From NCBI GenBank assembly GCA_027021615.1, contig JALUTY010000096.1:33006-97005 (forward strand): a stretch of 64,000 nt of DNA. Reading direction: 5' to 3'. Below the pieces are notes generated by a model, which was not told the origin of the DNA, searched no databases, and saw nothing but the letters and a program-made list of their open reading frames with translations. Made by a program: the position numbers and the translations under genes. This stretch comes from a bacterium. Lineage in GTDB: Bacteria; Desulfobacterota; Deferrisomatia; Deferrisomatales; Deferrisomataceae. Shown piece by piece: positions 24,808-33,525 of this stretch (within the stretch, counting starts at the first letter, position 1; the number at the start of each line of letters is the position of its first letter).

Positions 24808-27102
24808 ATGAGACAGATGGGTCAGCGGTTCCGGAGCGGATTCCCCGGGTGGGGAACCGTGTGCGCGGTCTTGCTGGTGCTCGTGGCCTGTTCAGGAGGG
24901 CCTGCCGAGAAGGCCCGGGAGCACCGGCAGCGAGCCGAAACGTTCGTGCGGCAGGGCAAGTACCGGGAGGCTGCGGTGGAGTACCAGGCCGCTCTTCAGA
25001 ACGCCCCCTCCGACCCGGACCTGCTGTACGGGTTTGCGCAGGTGCTCCGGGCCCAGGGGGAGCAGGGAGAGTACCGAAAGATCCTCGGCAAGGTGCTGGA
25101 GGCGGATCCGAGGCACCGGGGGGCGACGTTGGAGATGGCGTCGTTCTTTTTGGCCGCCCGTGCGTACGGGCGTGCCGAGGACCTTGTGAACCGGGTGCTG
25201 GATCAGCAACCCTCTGATTCCCAGGCCTGGTTGCTTCATGCTCGGGCGCTCACCGGGCTCGGCCGGACCGACGAAGCGGAACAGGCATGGAACAAGGTCC
25301 TGGAGTTGGGGCTGCCAAACGCGCGGGCCTGGGCGATGGCGGCGGATTTCTTCAGCCGAACCGGCCAAGCTCAGAGAGCCCTCGACCTTCTGGAGAAGGG
25401 GATCGCCTCGTTCCCGGACGAGCCCACCCTATGGCTCGCCAAGGCAGGCCTGCTGGTGCGCCTGGGCCGCGAGGACGAGGCCGAGACGGTTCTCGCCTCG
25501 TGCCGGAAACGGTTTCCCCGGGCAGCCAGGGTACGCGGAGCGTGGGCGAAGTTGCTGGTCCGAAGGGGCCGGGTGGGGGAGGCCGTGGCGTTCCTGCGAC
25601 GCTCGGTGGAGGACGCCGGGGACGACCCGGCCGTGTTCGTGCCGATGGTGCTGCGAGCCGCCGACGTGCTGGTGCCCATCGGGCGGCTCCAGGAAGCGGC
25701 CGAGCTCTTAGAGGGGGCCAGGAAGCGGGCACCGGAGGACCCGAGCCTCGCTGCCGGCCTGGCGGACGTGTGGATCAGCCTCGGGCGCACCCGGGAGGTC
25801 CGGGAGCTGCTGCCCCTGGCAGCCAAAGCGGATCCTGCCGGTAGGACCGGTGCCCTGCTGGAGGCGCGGATGTACCTGGCGGAAGGGCTGGCGCCTCGGG
25901 CTCGCTTCGTGTTGGAGCCGCTTCTCGCCCGCGGGGACCTTGGCGTTGACCTCCACTACCTCTATGGGAGGGCTCTCGCATCGATGCGAAGGTGGGTCGA
26001 CGCGCGTCGCGAGTTTCTGCTGGTGCTCGATCGGGTACCCAATCACGTGCTGGCCCGACTCGACTACGCCAATTTGTTGGCCAAGCTGGGGGATCGGCAG
26101 GGGGCCCTGGAGCAGCTCGACCGGTTGCCTCCGGCCGCGCGCAAGAGTTCGCGGGCCGAGCTGCTGCGAGCGAGGGTTCTCATCGCTCTGGGTAGGCTGA
26201 AGGAAGCCAGGTCGGTGGTAGACCGGCTGCGCTCGGAGGCGCCGGACAACGCGGTGCTGATGGCCTTGGAGGGCGATCTCGCCCTGGCTTCCGGGAGATT
26301 GAGAAAAGCACTGACCTGGTACCGGAAGGCCCAGAAGCAGAGCCCCTCCGCGTTCGAGCCGGTTCTGGCTGAGGCGCGGGTGTTGTACCGGTTGGGACAG
26401 CCGGTGAGGAAGATTGCGGAGGTTCTCGATGCATATCAACAGAGAGCCCGGGAGACCCCCTTCGTGCTGAACTTCCTGGCGCGGCTCTATCTGGAGACGG
26501 GCGATCTGGCACAGGCCGCACGGGTCGTGGACCGTAGCCTGTTGGTGGAGCCCAACTACTGGGAAACGCGGTACCTCAAGGCGCGGCTGGCGTTGGCCCA
26601 GGGCGAGCGAGCCAAGGCCATCGGTGAGCTGGAGCAAGCGATCCGCCTGGCCCCCTCGGAGCCCACCGCCTACAACGAGCTGGCAGCCCTGTATCGGGAG
26701 GAGGGGGACTCCACCAAGGCCGAGGAGCTGTACCGGCGGCTGTTGGAGGAGAACCCCCGGGAGCCAATCACCAGCAACAACCTGGCCACGCTCTTGCTGG
26801 AGACGGGGCGCGAGAAGGAGGCATTGGTGTTGGCCCGCATCGCAGTGGCCGGAGCCCCTTCCGAGCCTCGCGTCATGGACACCCTGGGTTGGGCGCTGCA
26901 TCGGACAGGTCGCGTGGAAGAGGCCACGAATTGGCTGCGGAAGGCCGCGGGGATGCTGCCGGATGCTCCGGAGGTGCTGTTCCACTACGCGGAGAACCTT
27001 CGTGCCAGGGGGGCCGAGGCCGAGGCGAGAAAGGTCGCCAAAAAGGTCAAGGCGTTGGCGCCGGACTCCGAGTACGCGGCCCAACTCGCCGCTTGGAAGT
27101 GA
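24808..27102 (+). CDS. PrsT-like PEP-CTERM-system TPR lipoprotein
   Basis: A 764-residue lipoprotein made almost wholly of tetratricopeptide repeats. The signal peptide ends in the lipobox LVLVAC, so Cys at about residue 30 is lipidated. TPR units run from about residue 45 to the end (for example YREAAVEYQAALQNAPSDPD and EPTAYNELAALYREEGDSTK). Architecture and position next to a PEP-CTERM gene match the PEP-CTERM/XrtA TPR lipoprotein PrsT, thought to act in exopolysaccharide or surface-protein export. GGAGGAG precedes the ATG. It is somewhat shorter than typical PrsT (about 900 residues). Confidence 0.82.
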   Translation: MRQMGQRFRSGFPGWGTVCAVLLVLVACSGGPAEKAREHRQRAETFVRQGKYREAAVEYQAALQNAPSDPDLLYGFAQVLRAQGEQGEYRKILGKVLEADPRHRGATLEMASFFLAARAYGRAEDLVNRVLDQQPSDSQAWLLHARALTGLGRTDEAEQAWNKVLELGLPNARAWAMAADFFSRTGQAQRALDLLEKGIASFPDEPTLWLAKAGLLVRLGREDEAETVLASCRKRFPRAARVRGAWAKLLVRRGRVGEAVAFLRRSVEDAGDDPAVFVPMVLRAADVLVPIGRLQEAAELLEGARKRAPEDPSLAAGLADVWISLGRTREVRELLPLAAKADPAGRTGALLEARMYLAEGLAPRARFVLEPLLARGDLGVDLHYLYGRALASMRRWVDARREFLLVLDRVPNHVLARLDYANLLAKLGDRQGALEQLDRLPPAARKSSRAELLRARVLIALGRLKEARSVVDRLRSEAPDNAVLMALEGDLALASGRLRKALTWYRKAQKQSPSAFEPVLAEARVLYRLGQPVRKIAEVLDAYQQRARETPFVLNFLARLYLETGDLAQAARVVDRSLLVEPNYWETRYLKARLALAQGERAKAIGELEQAIRLAPSEPTAYNELAALYREEGDSTKAEELYRRLLEENPREPITSNNLATLLLETGREKEALVLARIAVAGAPSEPRVMDTLGWALHRTGRVEEATNWLRKAAGMLPDAPEVLFHYAENLRARGAEAEARKVAKKVKALAPDSEYAAQLAAWK

Positions 27103-27175
27103 ACGCCAGGGCACACGCCACGACGCGGCCCCGCCGGCGAATTCCTCCCGGGTCGCACGGTCTCCCGGTGACGGC

Positions 27176-27637
27176 TCAGATGGCGGGCCCCCCTGAGCCG
27201 GACCCGTCGTTCGGCCTCTGTACCGGCGGGCACCCTTGGGCGCGGGTCACCCGGGCGATCCAGTCCTTGTCCAGGGGGCGGGGCTTCCCGGCCTGGTGGT
27301 CGAACCGCACCTGCACGCTCTCGGCTCGGGCCACCACCCGGCCGTTGCCGGTGCGGGCCTCATACTCGAACGCCCAGCTCGTCCTTCCCACCCAGATCAC
27401 CCGTATCCCCACCTCCAGGGTCTCGCCATACACCACCGGGCTCAGATAGTCGCACCGGATCGAGGCGACCAGAAAGTCGAGATCCCCGATGCCCCGGGCG
27501 TCGAACACCTCTTCGTAGTACCGGGCCCGGGCGGTCTCGAGGTACGTGAAGTACACCGCATTGTTCACGTGGCCCAGGGGGTCGATGTCCCGCCACCGCA
27601 CCTGGATCCTGGCCATCACCGGGAACCGTTCGTCCAT
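27176..27637 (-). CDS. Acyl-CoA thioesterase, YbgC/4HBT hot-dog family
   Basis: A 153-residue hot-dog-fold thioesterase. The motif RWRDIDPLGHVNNAVYFTYL (about residues 14-33) contains the catalytic aspartate of the 4-hydroxybenzoyl-CoA thioesterase class; the RARYYEEVF helix and LSPVVYGETLEVGIRV strands follow. Such enzymes hydrolyse acyl-CoA or acyl-ACP. It is convergent with the TPR lipoprotein gene, with a 73-base gap, and has its own short leader. Substrate unknown. Confidence 0.85.
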   Translation of the reverse strand: MDERFPVMARIQVRWRDIDPLGHVNNAVYFTYLETARARYYEEVFDARGIGDLDFLVASIRCDYLSPVVYGETLEVGIRVIWVGRTSWAFEYEARTGNGRVVARAESVQVRFDHQAGKPRPLDKDWIARVTRAQGCPPVQRPNDGSGSGGPAI

Positions 27638-27786
27638 GACTTACTCCTGACGTTGTTGGGGGAGCCCCGATCCTACCAGAGCCGGCTCCTCACCGCCCAT
27701 TCTTGCCGTTGTCCTCCGGCTAATGCCGGGGAAGATCCGCGCCGATAACACCGGAGAACCGTTCGATGTGCGGCGGCAGGCGGCCT

Positions 27787-27853
27787 GCCCGGCTTCGCGC
27801 CCGGGTCCCTTGCCCTGCCCCCCAGAGAAACGAGCCTATTTTGTCGTCGGGTC
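27787..27853 (-). repeat. Dispersed ~250-bp element, partial copy C (one end)
   Basis: In the 257-base gap between thioesterase and chemoreceptor genes. The block running from CCCGGCTTCGCGCCCGG to TATTTTGTCGTCGGGT corresponds to the outer end of copies E and H. It ends 41 bases before the chemoreceptor ATG. The rest of the gap (27638-27786) shows no recognisable gene or repeat. Confidence 0.65.
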
Positions 27854-27894
27854 AGTAAGGGCGAGCCTGGGGGCTCAGCGGGAGGAGAAACACC

Positions 27895-29961
27895 ATGACG
27901 GTCAGGCTCACGTTCCGGGCACGGTTGGCGATTGTGGTAGCCGTGGTGCTGGTGGCTTTCGGAGGCCTAGGGGCCGCGGTGTGGCGTACGTTCGAGGCGT
28001 TGCGAAGTGCCCACGCGCAGACCGAGAGTCTCTCCAAGGCGTTGGACGAACTGAAAGAGACGCAGATCCGTCTACTGGGCCTGGTGGAAGACGTGACCAC
28101 GGGGCTGTCGTCCCACTCGTTGCCGGCAATTCAAAAGCGGATCGCTGCCCTGGAGAAGGAGCGTAAGGCGATCTTGGAGGGATGGCGGAGCCGTCTGGAG
28201 GGGGGCGAAGCGGCTGCGTTTGGGAGGGCCTCCAAGAGCGTGTCCTCTGTGGTCGGTCTGCTGGGAGAGTGGATCTCCAGCTGCCAAGCCCTGGGGCTGA
28301 CCGAGAAAGAAGGAGTCAGGGGGGAGTTTCGGGAGTCGGCCCAGCGATTGGAACAGGGGTTGGAAGGGGCACGGCTGATCCAGGCACTGCTTCAGGTACG
28401 CCGGCGGGAGAAGGATTTTTTCCTGCGGGAAGACCCGGTCTACCTGGACAAGCAGCGGGAGGCCCTGGGACTCCTGCGCAAAGCCATTGAAGATCTTCCC
28501 TACGGGTCCGGGAAGCGCTTCGTGCCCCTGTTGGACCGGTACGATGCGGCTTTCCGTCGGGCGGCCGAGCTGGTGCTGAAGCGAAAGGATCTGGGCGACC
28601 GGCTGACCCAGGCGGTGGGCGAGTTCCGAGCGGCCTCCAAGGTCGCCGAGGATCGGATCGGTACCCGTCTTGGCGCCATCCGGGCTCAGGCAGGGCAGGC
28701 GATGATCCGCACCCAGAGCACCGTAGCGATAGGGGGGATCGTCGTGGTGTCGGTGGTGCTCGTGCTGATGGTCTGGATCGGGGTCGGGACGACCCGCAGG
28801 TTGGACCGCACGATCGGGCTGCTGAAGGACCTGGCCGAGGGGGAGGGGGACCTCACCCAGAGGCTTCCTTTGCCGTACCTCAACTGCTCGCGCGTCAAGG
28901 ACTGCGGGCACGAGGAGTGCGATTCGTTCGGCAAGAAGGAGGCGTGCTGGAGCCGCGTGGGGTCGATGCAGCCCATGCGGGAGCAGATCCGGTGCCCGGG
29001 GGTCCTGTCGGGCAAGGTGAAGGACTGCTCCGAGTGCCCCGTGTTCCGCGGTGCCCAAAGGGAGGAGTTCGACGAGCTCGCCAACTGGTTCAACATCTTC
29101 GCGGACAAGATCCGGTTCCTGGTGGCCCAGGTGAAGACCTCGGCAGGGGAGCTGGCTGCGGTGTCCGAAGAGCTCTCGGCCACCACCACGCAGATCGCAT
29201 CGAGCAACGAGCAGGTGTCTCATCAGATCCAGGCCGTGGCCGCCAGCGGGGAGGAGATGGGGGGCACGGTGCGGGAGGTCGCCCAGAACGCGGCAGCCGT
29301 GGCCCGGGCGGCCGAGTCGGCCAACGCATGCGCATCGGACGCGGCGCACATGGTGCGGGCCACAGGGGAGGCCTTGAAGCGGATCGCGGCCACGGTGACC
29401 GAGGCGGGCACCGTGGTGGAGGGGCTGGGGAGCGAGGCGGAAAGGATCGACACGGTGATCCGGGCCATCGAGGACATCGCCGACCAGACCAACCTGCTGG
29501 CACTGAACGCGGCCATCGAGGCAGCCCGGGCCGGGGAGCACGGCCGCGGGTTCGCGGTGGTGGCCGACGAGGTGCGCAAGCTGGCCGAGAAGACCGTGAA
29601 GGCCACCCAGGAGATCGGCCAGACCATCGCAGGCATCCAGAGGGAAGCCAGCCGGGCCGTGGAAGCCATGGGAAAGGGCGTGGCCGGCGTGGAGGAGGGA
29701 CGGGAGCTCGGGCAGAAGGCCGCGGCCGCCATGGCCGAGGTGGAGAACGAGGTAGCCGGCGCCGCAACCCAGGTTCAGCAGATCGCAGGAGCCACCGAAG
29801 AGCTCACGGCCACGATCCAGAACCTGACCGTGAGCCTGGACCAGATTGCCCAAGGGGTGGGCGAGAACACCCGGGCCGGGGAGGAGATTGCCCGCACAGC
29901 GGATACGGTGGCCCGAAAGGCCGACGACCTCCGGCACCTCACCGAGCGGTTCCGGACCTGA
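27895..29961 (+). CDS. Methyl-accepting chemotaxis protein with Cys-rich insert
   Basis: A 688-residue chemoreceptor. TM1 is at about 9-30, a helical ligand domain at about 35-270, TM2 at about 272-297, then a HAMP-like region, and the cytoplasmic signalling domain from about 395, with the hairpin tip in [20 protein letters not shown]. Between HAMP and signalling domain (about 331-381) lies an unusual insert with seven cysteines, including [10 protein letters not shown] and [10 protein letters not shown] related Cys-Trp motif occurs in other deltaproteobacterial sensors and may bind metal, haem or sense redox (inference). GGAGGAG upstream of the ATG. No che operon is nearby. Confidence 0.88.
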   Translation: MTVRLTFRARLAIVVAVVLVAFGGLGAAVWRTFEALRSAHAQTESLSKALDELKETQIRLLGLVEDVTTGLSSHSLPAIQKRIAALEKERKAILEGWRSRLEGGEAAAFGRASKSVSSVVGLLGEWISSCQALGLTEKEGVRGEFRESAQRLEQGLEGARLIQALLQVRRREKDFFLREDPVYLDKQREALGLLRKAIEDLPYGSGKRFVPLLDRYDAAFRRAAELVLKRKDLGDRLTQAVGEFRAASKVAEDRIGTRLGAIRAQAGQAMIRTQSTVAIGGIVVVSVVLVLMVWIGVGTTRRLDRTIGLLKDLAEGEGDLTQRLPLPYLNCSRVKDCGHEECDSFGKKEACWSRVGSMQPMREQIRCPGVLSGKVKDCSECPVFRGAQREEFDELANWFNIFADKIRFLVAQVKTSAGELAAVSEELSATTTQIASSNEQVSHQIQAVAASGEEMGGTVREVAQNAAAVARAAESANACASDAAHMVRATGEALKRIAATVTEAGTVVEGLGSEAERIDTVIRAIEDIADQTNLLALNAAIEAARAGEHGRGFAVVADEVRKLAEKTVKATQEIGQTIAGIQREASRAVEAMGKGVAGVEEGRELGQKAAAAMAEVENEVAGAATQVQQIAGATEELTATIQNLTVSLDQIAQGVGENTRAGEEIARTADTVARKADDLRHLTERFRT

Positions 29962-30005
29962 GCCCCAGACCCCTGGGCTCACCGCCCGTGAGGGCCCGTT
30001 CATCG

Positions 30006-30279
30006 ATCCGGCGATAAAACGGGCTCGCTTTTTCCAGAGGGCGGGGCAAGGGACCTACCTCCGGCCGGACACGAAGCCGGACTTGAGATCTGCCGCGCAG
30101 GGACAGGACAGGAGAGTTGGTTTCATTCCAGCTCCTCCAACGCATTGGAGTGCATACCGTTTCGTGGCTCAAACGCCGGAGGCGCTGCGCAGCGTAAGCC
30201 GGATGCCGCACTCACGCACGGCCGGAAGCAGGCCCCGCGCCCCTGCGGCCGCTTGCGCTTCTTTATCGCCGCCGGGTTA
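30006..30279 (+). repeat. Dispersed ~250-bp element, copy D
   Basis: Occupies most of the 414-base gap between the chemoreceptor and nuoN. Left end CCGGCGATAAAACGGGCTCG and right end ATCGCCGCCGGGTT are related as imperfect inverted ends. The inner block CCGGACTTGAGATCTGCCGCG corresponds to the core of copies B and H, while the right half (CTCACGCACGGCCGGAA) is shared with copy F. Copies D and F look like one subfamily. Confidence 0.75.
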
Positions 30280-30310
30280 ACAGTACTTGCTCAGAGGGAC
30301 CGGAACAGTT

Positions 30311-30336
30311 CGGCCGCACCCGAAGGAGTGCGGCCG
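30311..30336 (-). terminator. Strong hairpin downstream of nuoN
   Basis: Perfect 9-bp stem CGGCCGCAC / GTGCGGCCG with an 8-base loop, 40 bases after the nuoN stop on the minus strand. There is no U-run on either side, so it is either a weak terminator or an mRNA 3'-end stabiliser for the long nuo transcript. Confidence 0.5.
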
Positions 30337-30375
30337 GGGACCACCCGAGGTCCAAGTCGATCGAATCCAGACGAA

Positions 30376-31794
30376 TCAAGCCGCCCACGCCAGAGCCCGC
30401 TGGAACCAACCCAGCACCGGCCCCGGCAGGGCGCCGATCACCAGAATGCCCACCACGAAGGCGCAGCCCAGGGCCCATCCCAAGGGCGACAGGACCACGC
30501 GGCCAGCCGGCGGTGCCTCCCCTCCCTCCTCCTCGGGGCTGTAGGCCGCCTTCACCATCTTCAGGTAGTAGTAGATCGAGATCGCGGTGTTCAGGGCGCC
30601 GATGATCACCAGAGCCAGGTGCCCCTTCTCCAAGGCCGCGGCGAGCACGAAGAACTTGCCAGCAAACCCCACCGTGGGCGGGATGCCGGCCAGCCCGAAC
30701 GCGGCCACGGCCAGCGTCAACGCCAGCAGCGGCGAGCGCCGGTACAGCCCCCGCAGGTTGGCCAGGGTCACGTTCTCGCCCCGGGGCGCCAGGGCGTAGA
30801 TCACGTGGAACAGGGCCAGGTTCATGACCAGGTAGCCGGCCACGTAGTACAGCGCGCCGGCGTACCCCCGCACGGTGCCCGCCAGGATCCCGGCCACCAT
30901 GAACCCGGCGTGGGAGATTGAGGAGTAGGCCAGAAGCCGCTTCAGGTCCTCCTGCACCAGGGCGGCCAGGTTGCCGTAGGTCATGGAGAGCACGGCGAAC
31001 AATGTGAGCACCGTGGCGAACTCCACGGCCCCCCCGCCCAGGCCCGTCAGCCGGATCAGCACGGCCACCGCGCCGACCTTGGGTAGGGTAGCGATCACCC
31101 CCGAGGTCTCGTTGGCCGCACCCTGGTAGATGTCCGGGGTCCAAAAGTGAAACGGAAAGAGCGCCAGCTTGTAAAAGAACCCGCCCAGCATCAGGGTGAG
31201 GCCCATCAGCCCAAGGGGGGAGGAGACCAGGTCGGGGTACAGCCGCAGCAGGTCGTCCACCCGCGTGGTGTGGGCCAGGCCGAACACGTAGCTCATGCCG
31301 AACAGGCTCACCCCCGAGGCCATGGCCCCGAACAGAACGTACTTGATGCCGGCCTCCACCTGATGGATGTGCTCGTTTCGCCGCAGGGGCACCAGGATGT
31401 ACAGGGAGTACGAGGAGAGCTCGAGGGCGATGTAGATCGTGAGAAGCTCGACCCCGCTGGTCAGGAAGGTCAGGCCCAGCACGCTCACCGCCAGAAACAG
31501 GAAGTACTCTGGCTCGTGCTCCGCCTCGATGCCTCGGACGCCCTCGCCAAAGGCCACGGCCAGAAAGAGCCCAACGGCCAGCAGCAGCTTCACGCCCTGG
31601 CTGAACGCGTCCACCCGGTAGGCTCCCGAGAACAGCTCGCCCCGGGCGTCCAGGCCCCACAGCGCCGTGACCACGGCCAGGGCCGAGAGTCCCAGGGCCA
31701 CGGCCCGTGCCGTGCCGGGCCGGACGTGGGCCAGGCTGAGTGAGAACAGGGCCAGACAGCTCAGGATCAGAAGGGTCTCGTGTGCAAAGGCCAT
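30376..31794 (-). CDS. nuoN: NADH-quinone oxidoreductase-type subunit N
   Basis: A 472-residue, roughly 14-helix antiporter-like membrane subunit of complex I. The TM5 glutamate (IALELSSYSLYIL), the TM7 lysine region (FYKLALFPFHFWTPDIYQG) and the TM8 lysine (LPKVGAVAVL) of the proton path are present. It is the last gene of the nuo operon and is separated from nuoM by a 73-base spacer holding tandem 8-mers. Length and motifs are normal for NuoN. Confidence 0.94.
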   Translation of the reverse strand: MAFAHETLLILSCLALFSLSLAHVRPGTARAVALGLSALAVVTALWGLDARGELFSGAYRVDAFSQGVKLLLAVGLFLAVAFGEGVRGIEAEHEPEYFLFLAVSVLGLTFLTSGVELLTIYIALELSSYSLYILVPLRRNEHIHQVEAGIKYVLFGAMASGVSLFGMSYVFGLAHTTRVDDLLRLYPDLVSSPLGLMGLTLMLGGFFYKLALFPFHFWTPDIYQGAANETSGVIATLPKVGAVAVLIRLTGLGGGAVEFATVLTLFAVLSMTYGNLAALVQEDLKRLLAYSSISHAGFMVAGILAGTVRGYAGALYYVAGYLVMNLALFHVIYALAPRGENVTLANLRGLYRRSPLLALTLAVAAFGLAGIPPTVGFAGKFFVLAAALEKGHLALVIIGALNTAISIYYYLKMVKAAYSPEEEGGEAPPAGRVVLSPLGWALGCAFVVGILVIGALPGPVLGWFQRALAWAA

Positions 31795-31803
31795 GTCGGT
31801 TCC

Positions 31804-31843
31804 GTTGGGACGTTGGGACGTTAGGATGTCGGGACGCTGGGAC
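31804..31843. repeat. Tandem 8-mer array between nuoM and nuoN
   Basis: Five successive 8-mers of the form GTTGGGAC/GTTAGGAT/GTCGGGAC/GCTGGGAC in the spacer between nuoM and nuoN. They belong to the same 8-base family as the arrays around 42708-42795 and 43010-43143. The array lies within the transcribed operon. Confidence 0.75.
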
Positions 31844-31867
31844 GGGGTACGTTCCTGGTGTCCACCT

Positions 31868-33517
31868 CTACTCGCGCTCCGGGGCGGCGCTCTCCTCCCC
31901 CCCCGAGTGGCCCAGGGCCGGGAACAGGGTGTTCATGAGGCCGGTCATGCCGCCCTCGGGCAGCCCCTCCACGGCCTGGGCCTGGGTGATCACGTGGGCG
32001 ATGCTCCGGTTCATGACCTTGAGGAACGGCCTGGGATTGAGGCCGATCCAAAACACAAACACCGACAGGAACGCGAGTATCCCCGCCTCTCGGAGGTCCA
32101 GGTCAAACAGGTGCCGGCGGGGGGGCTCCCCGGCCTCGGGCCCGTCCCCGTGCCTTTTCTCGTGGCCCTGGTGGTGACCGCTCACCCGGTCCCAGATGAT
32201 CTTCTGCAGCATCCGCAGCATGTAGGTGGCGGCCAGCAGTGCCCCCGGGATCACAAAGGCGGCCAAGAGCTTGTTCTGCTGAAACGCGCCCACCAGGACC
32301 AGGAGCTCACCTACGAACGAGTTGGTGCCGGGAAACGCGAGCGACGACAGGCTGAACAGCCCCAAGAACGCCACGTACACCGGCATGAACGCGCCCACGG
32401 CCGAGTTGTCACGGATCAGCCGGCTGTGGGTGCGTTCGTACAGAATGCCCACGCAGATGAAGAGCGCCCCGGTGGTGATACCGTGGTTGATCATCTGGAG
32501 GATCGATCCCTCGATGCCCCGCTGGTTCACCAGGAAGATCCCCAGGGTCACGAACCCCATGTGGCCCACCGAGGAGTAGGCGATCAGCTTCTTCATGTCG
32601 GTCTGGCCCAGGGCCACGAACCCCCCGTACAGGATCGACACCACCGAGCCCCACAGGAACACAGGAGCCAGGTAGGCCACGGCAGCCGGGGTGATGGGCA
32701 GGCAGAACCGCAGAAACCCGTAGGTGCCCATCTTCAGGAGCACGCTGGCCAGGATCACCGATCCGGCCGTGGGCGCCTCCACGTGGGCTGCCGGCAGCCA
32801 GGTGTGGAACGGAAACATGGGCACCTTGATGGCAAAGGCCAGGGCGAACGCCAGGAACACCCAGAACTGGAACGCGAACGAGTACCCCTGCTCCATGAGC
32901 GCGGGGATCAGGAACGTGCCGGCCTTGAGGTACAGGGCGATCACAGCCACCAGCAGCAGCACGCTTCCGGCCAAGGTGTACAGAAAGAACTTGATCGAGG
33001 CGTACACCTTGCGTGGCCCGCCCCACACCGCGATCAGCAGGTACATGGGGACCAGCATGGCCTCCCAGAACACGTAGAACAGCACCAGGTCCAGGGCGGC
33101 GAACACCCCGATCATGGCGGTCTCCATGATCAAAAGGCTCACCACGAACTCCTTGACCCGTCGCTCGATGTAGCGCCAGGAGCACAGCACACACAGGGGC
33201 ATCACGAAGGTGGTCAGGAGCACCAGCAGCAGGCTGATCCCGTCCACCCCCAGGGCGTAACGGATGTGGAACGTGGGGATCCAGTCCGCCATCTCCAGGA
33301 ACTGGAACTTGTGGGTCGAGGGGTCGAACCGGGTCCACAGCGCCACGGACACGAGCGCCTCCACCACGGTCACAGCGACGGCCCAGGCCTTGAGCGTGCG
33401 GTCACCCTTGAGAAGAAGGGCCACCAGGGCCCCGGCCAAGGGCAGGAACACGAGCACGCTTAGGATCGGGTACCCCACATTGGTCTCCACGGCGAACGCT
33501 GGCGTCATGGGCAACAA
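31868..33517 (-). CDS. nuoM: NADH-quinone oxidoreductase-type subunit M
   Basis: A 549-residue antiporter-like subunit of complex I. Conserved NuoM features are VLFYVFWEAMLVPMYLLI (TM5 glutamate), AFAIKVPMFPFHTWLPAAH (TM7 lysine), VEAPTAGSVILASVLLKMG, and the TM12 glutamate in FPGTNSFVGELLVL, which distinguishes NuoM from NuoL/MrpD. An inserted histidine/charged loop (HHQGHEKRHGDG) lies near the C-terminus. It starts 9 bases after the preceding antiporter-like gene. Confidence 0.95.
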   Translation of the reverse strand: MLPMTPAFAVETNVGYPILSVLVFLPLAGALVALLLKGDRTLKAWAVAVTVVEALVSVALWTRFDPSTHKFQFLEMADWIPTFHIRYALGVDGISLLLVLLTTFVMPLCVLCSWRYIERRVKEFVVSLLIMETAMIGVFAALDLVLFYVFWEAMLVPMYLLIAVWGGPRKVYASIKFFLYTLAGSVLLLVAVIALYLKAGTFLIPALMEQGYSFAFQFWVFLAFALAFAIKVPMFPFHTWLPAAHVEAPTAGSVILASVLLKMGTYGFLRFCLPITPAAVAYLAPVFLWGSVVSILYGGFVALGQTDMKKLIAYSSVGHMGFVTLGIFLVNQRGIEGSILQMINHGITTGALFICVGILYERTHSRLIRDNSAVGAFMPVYVAFLGLFSLSSLAFPGTNSFVGELLVLVGAFQQNKLLAAFVIPGALLAATYMLRMLQKIIWDRVSGHHQGHEKRHGDGPEAGEPPRRHLFDLDLREAGILAFLSVFVFWIGLNPRPFLKVMNRSIAHVITQAQAVEGLPEGGMTGLMNTLFPALGHSGGEESAAPERE

Positions 33518-33525
33518 CCTTGCGT

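Noticed and set aside
31667..33463. Plus-strand open frame of 598 codons opposite nuoM
   Set aside because: His/Gln/Gly-rich antisense shadow of a hydrophobic membrane protein gene.
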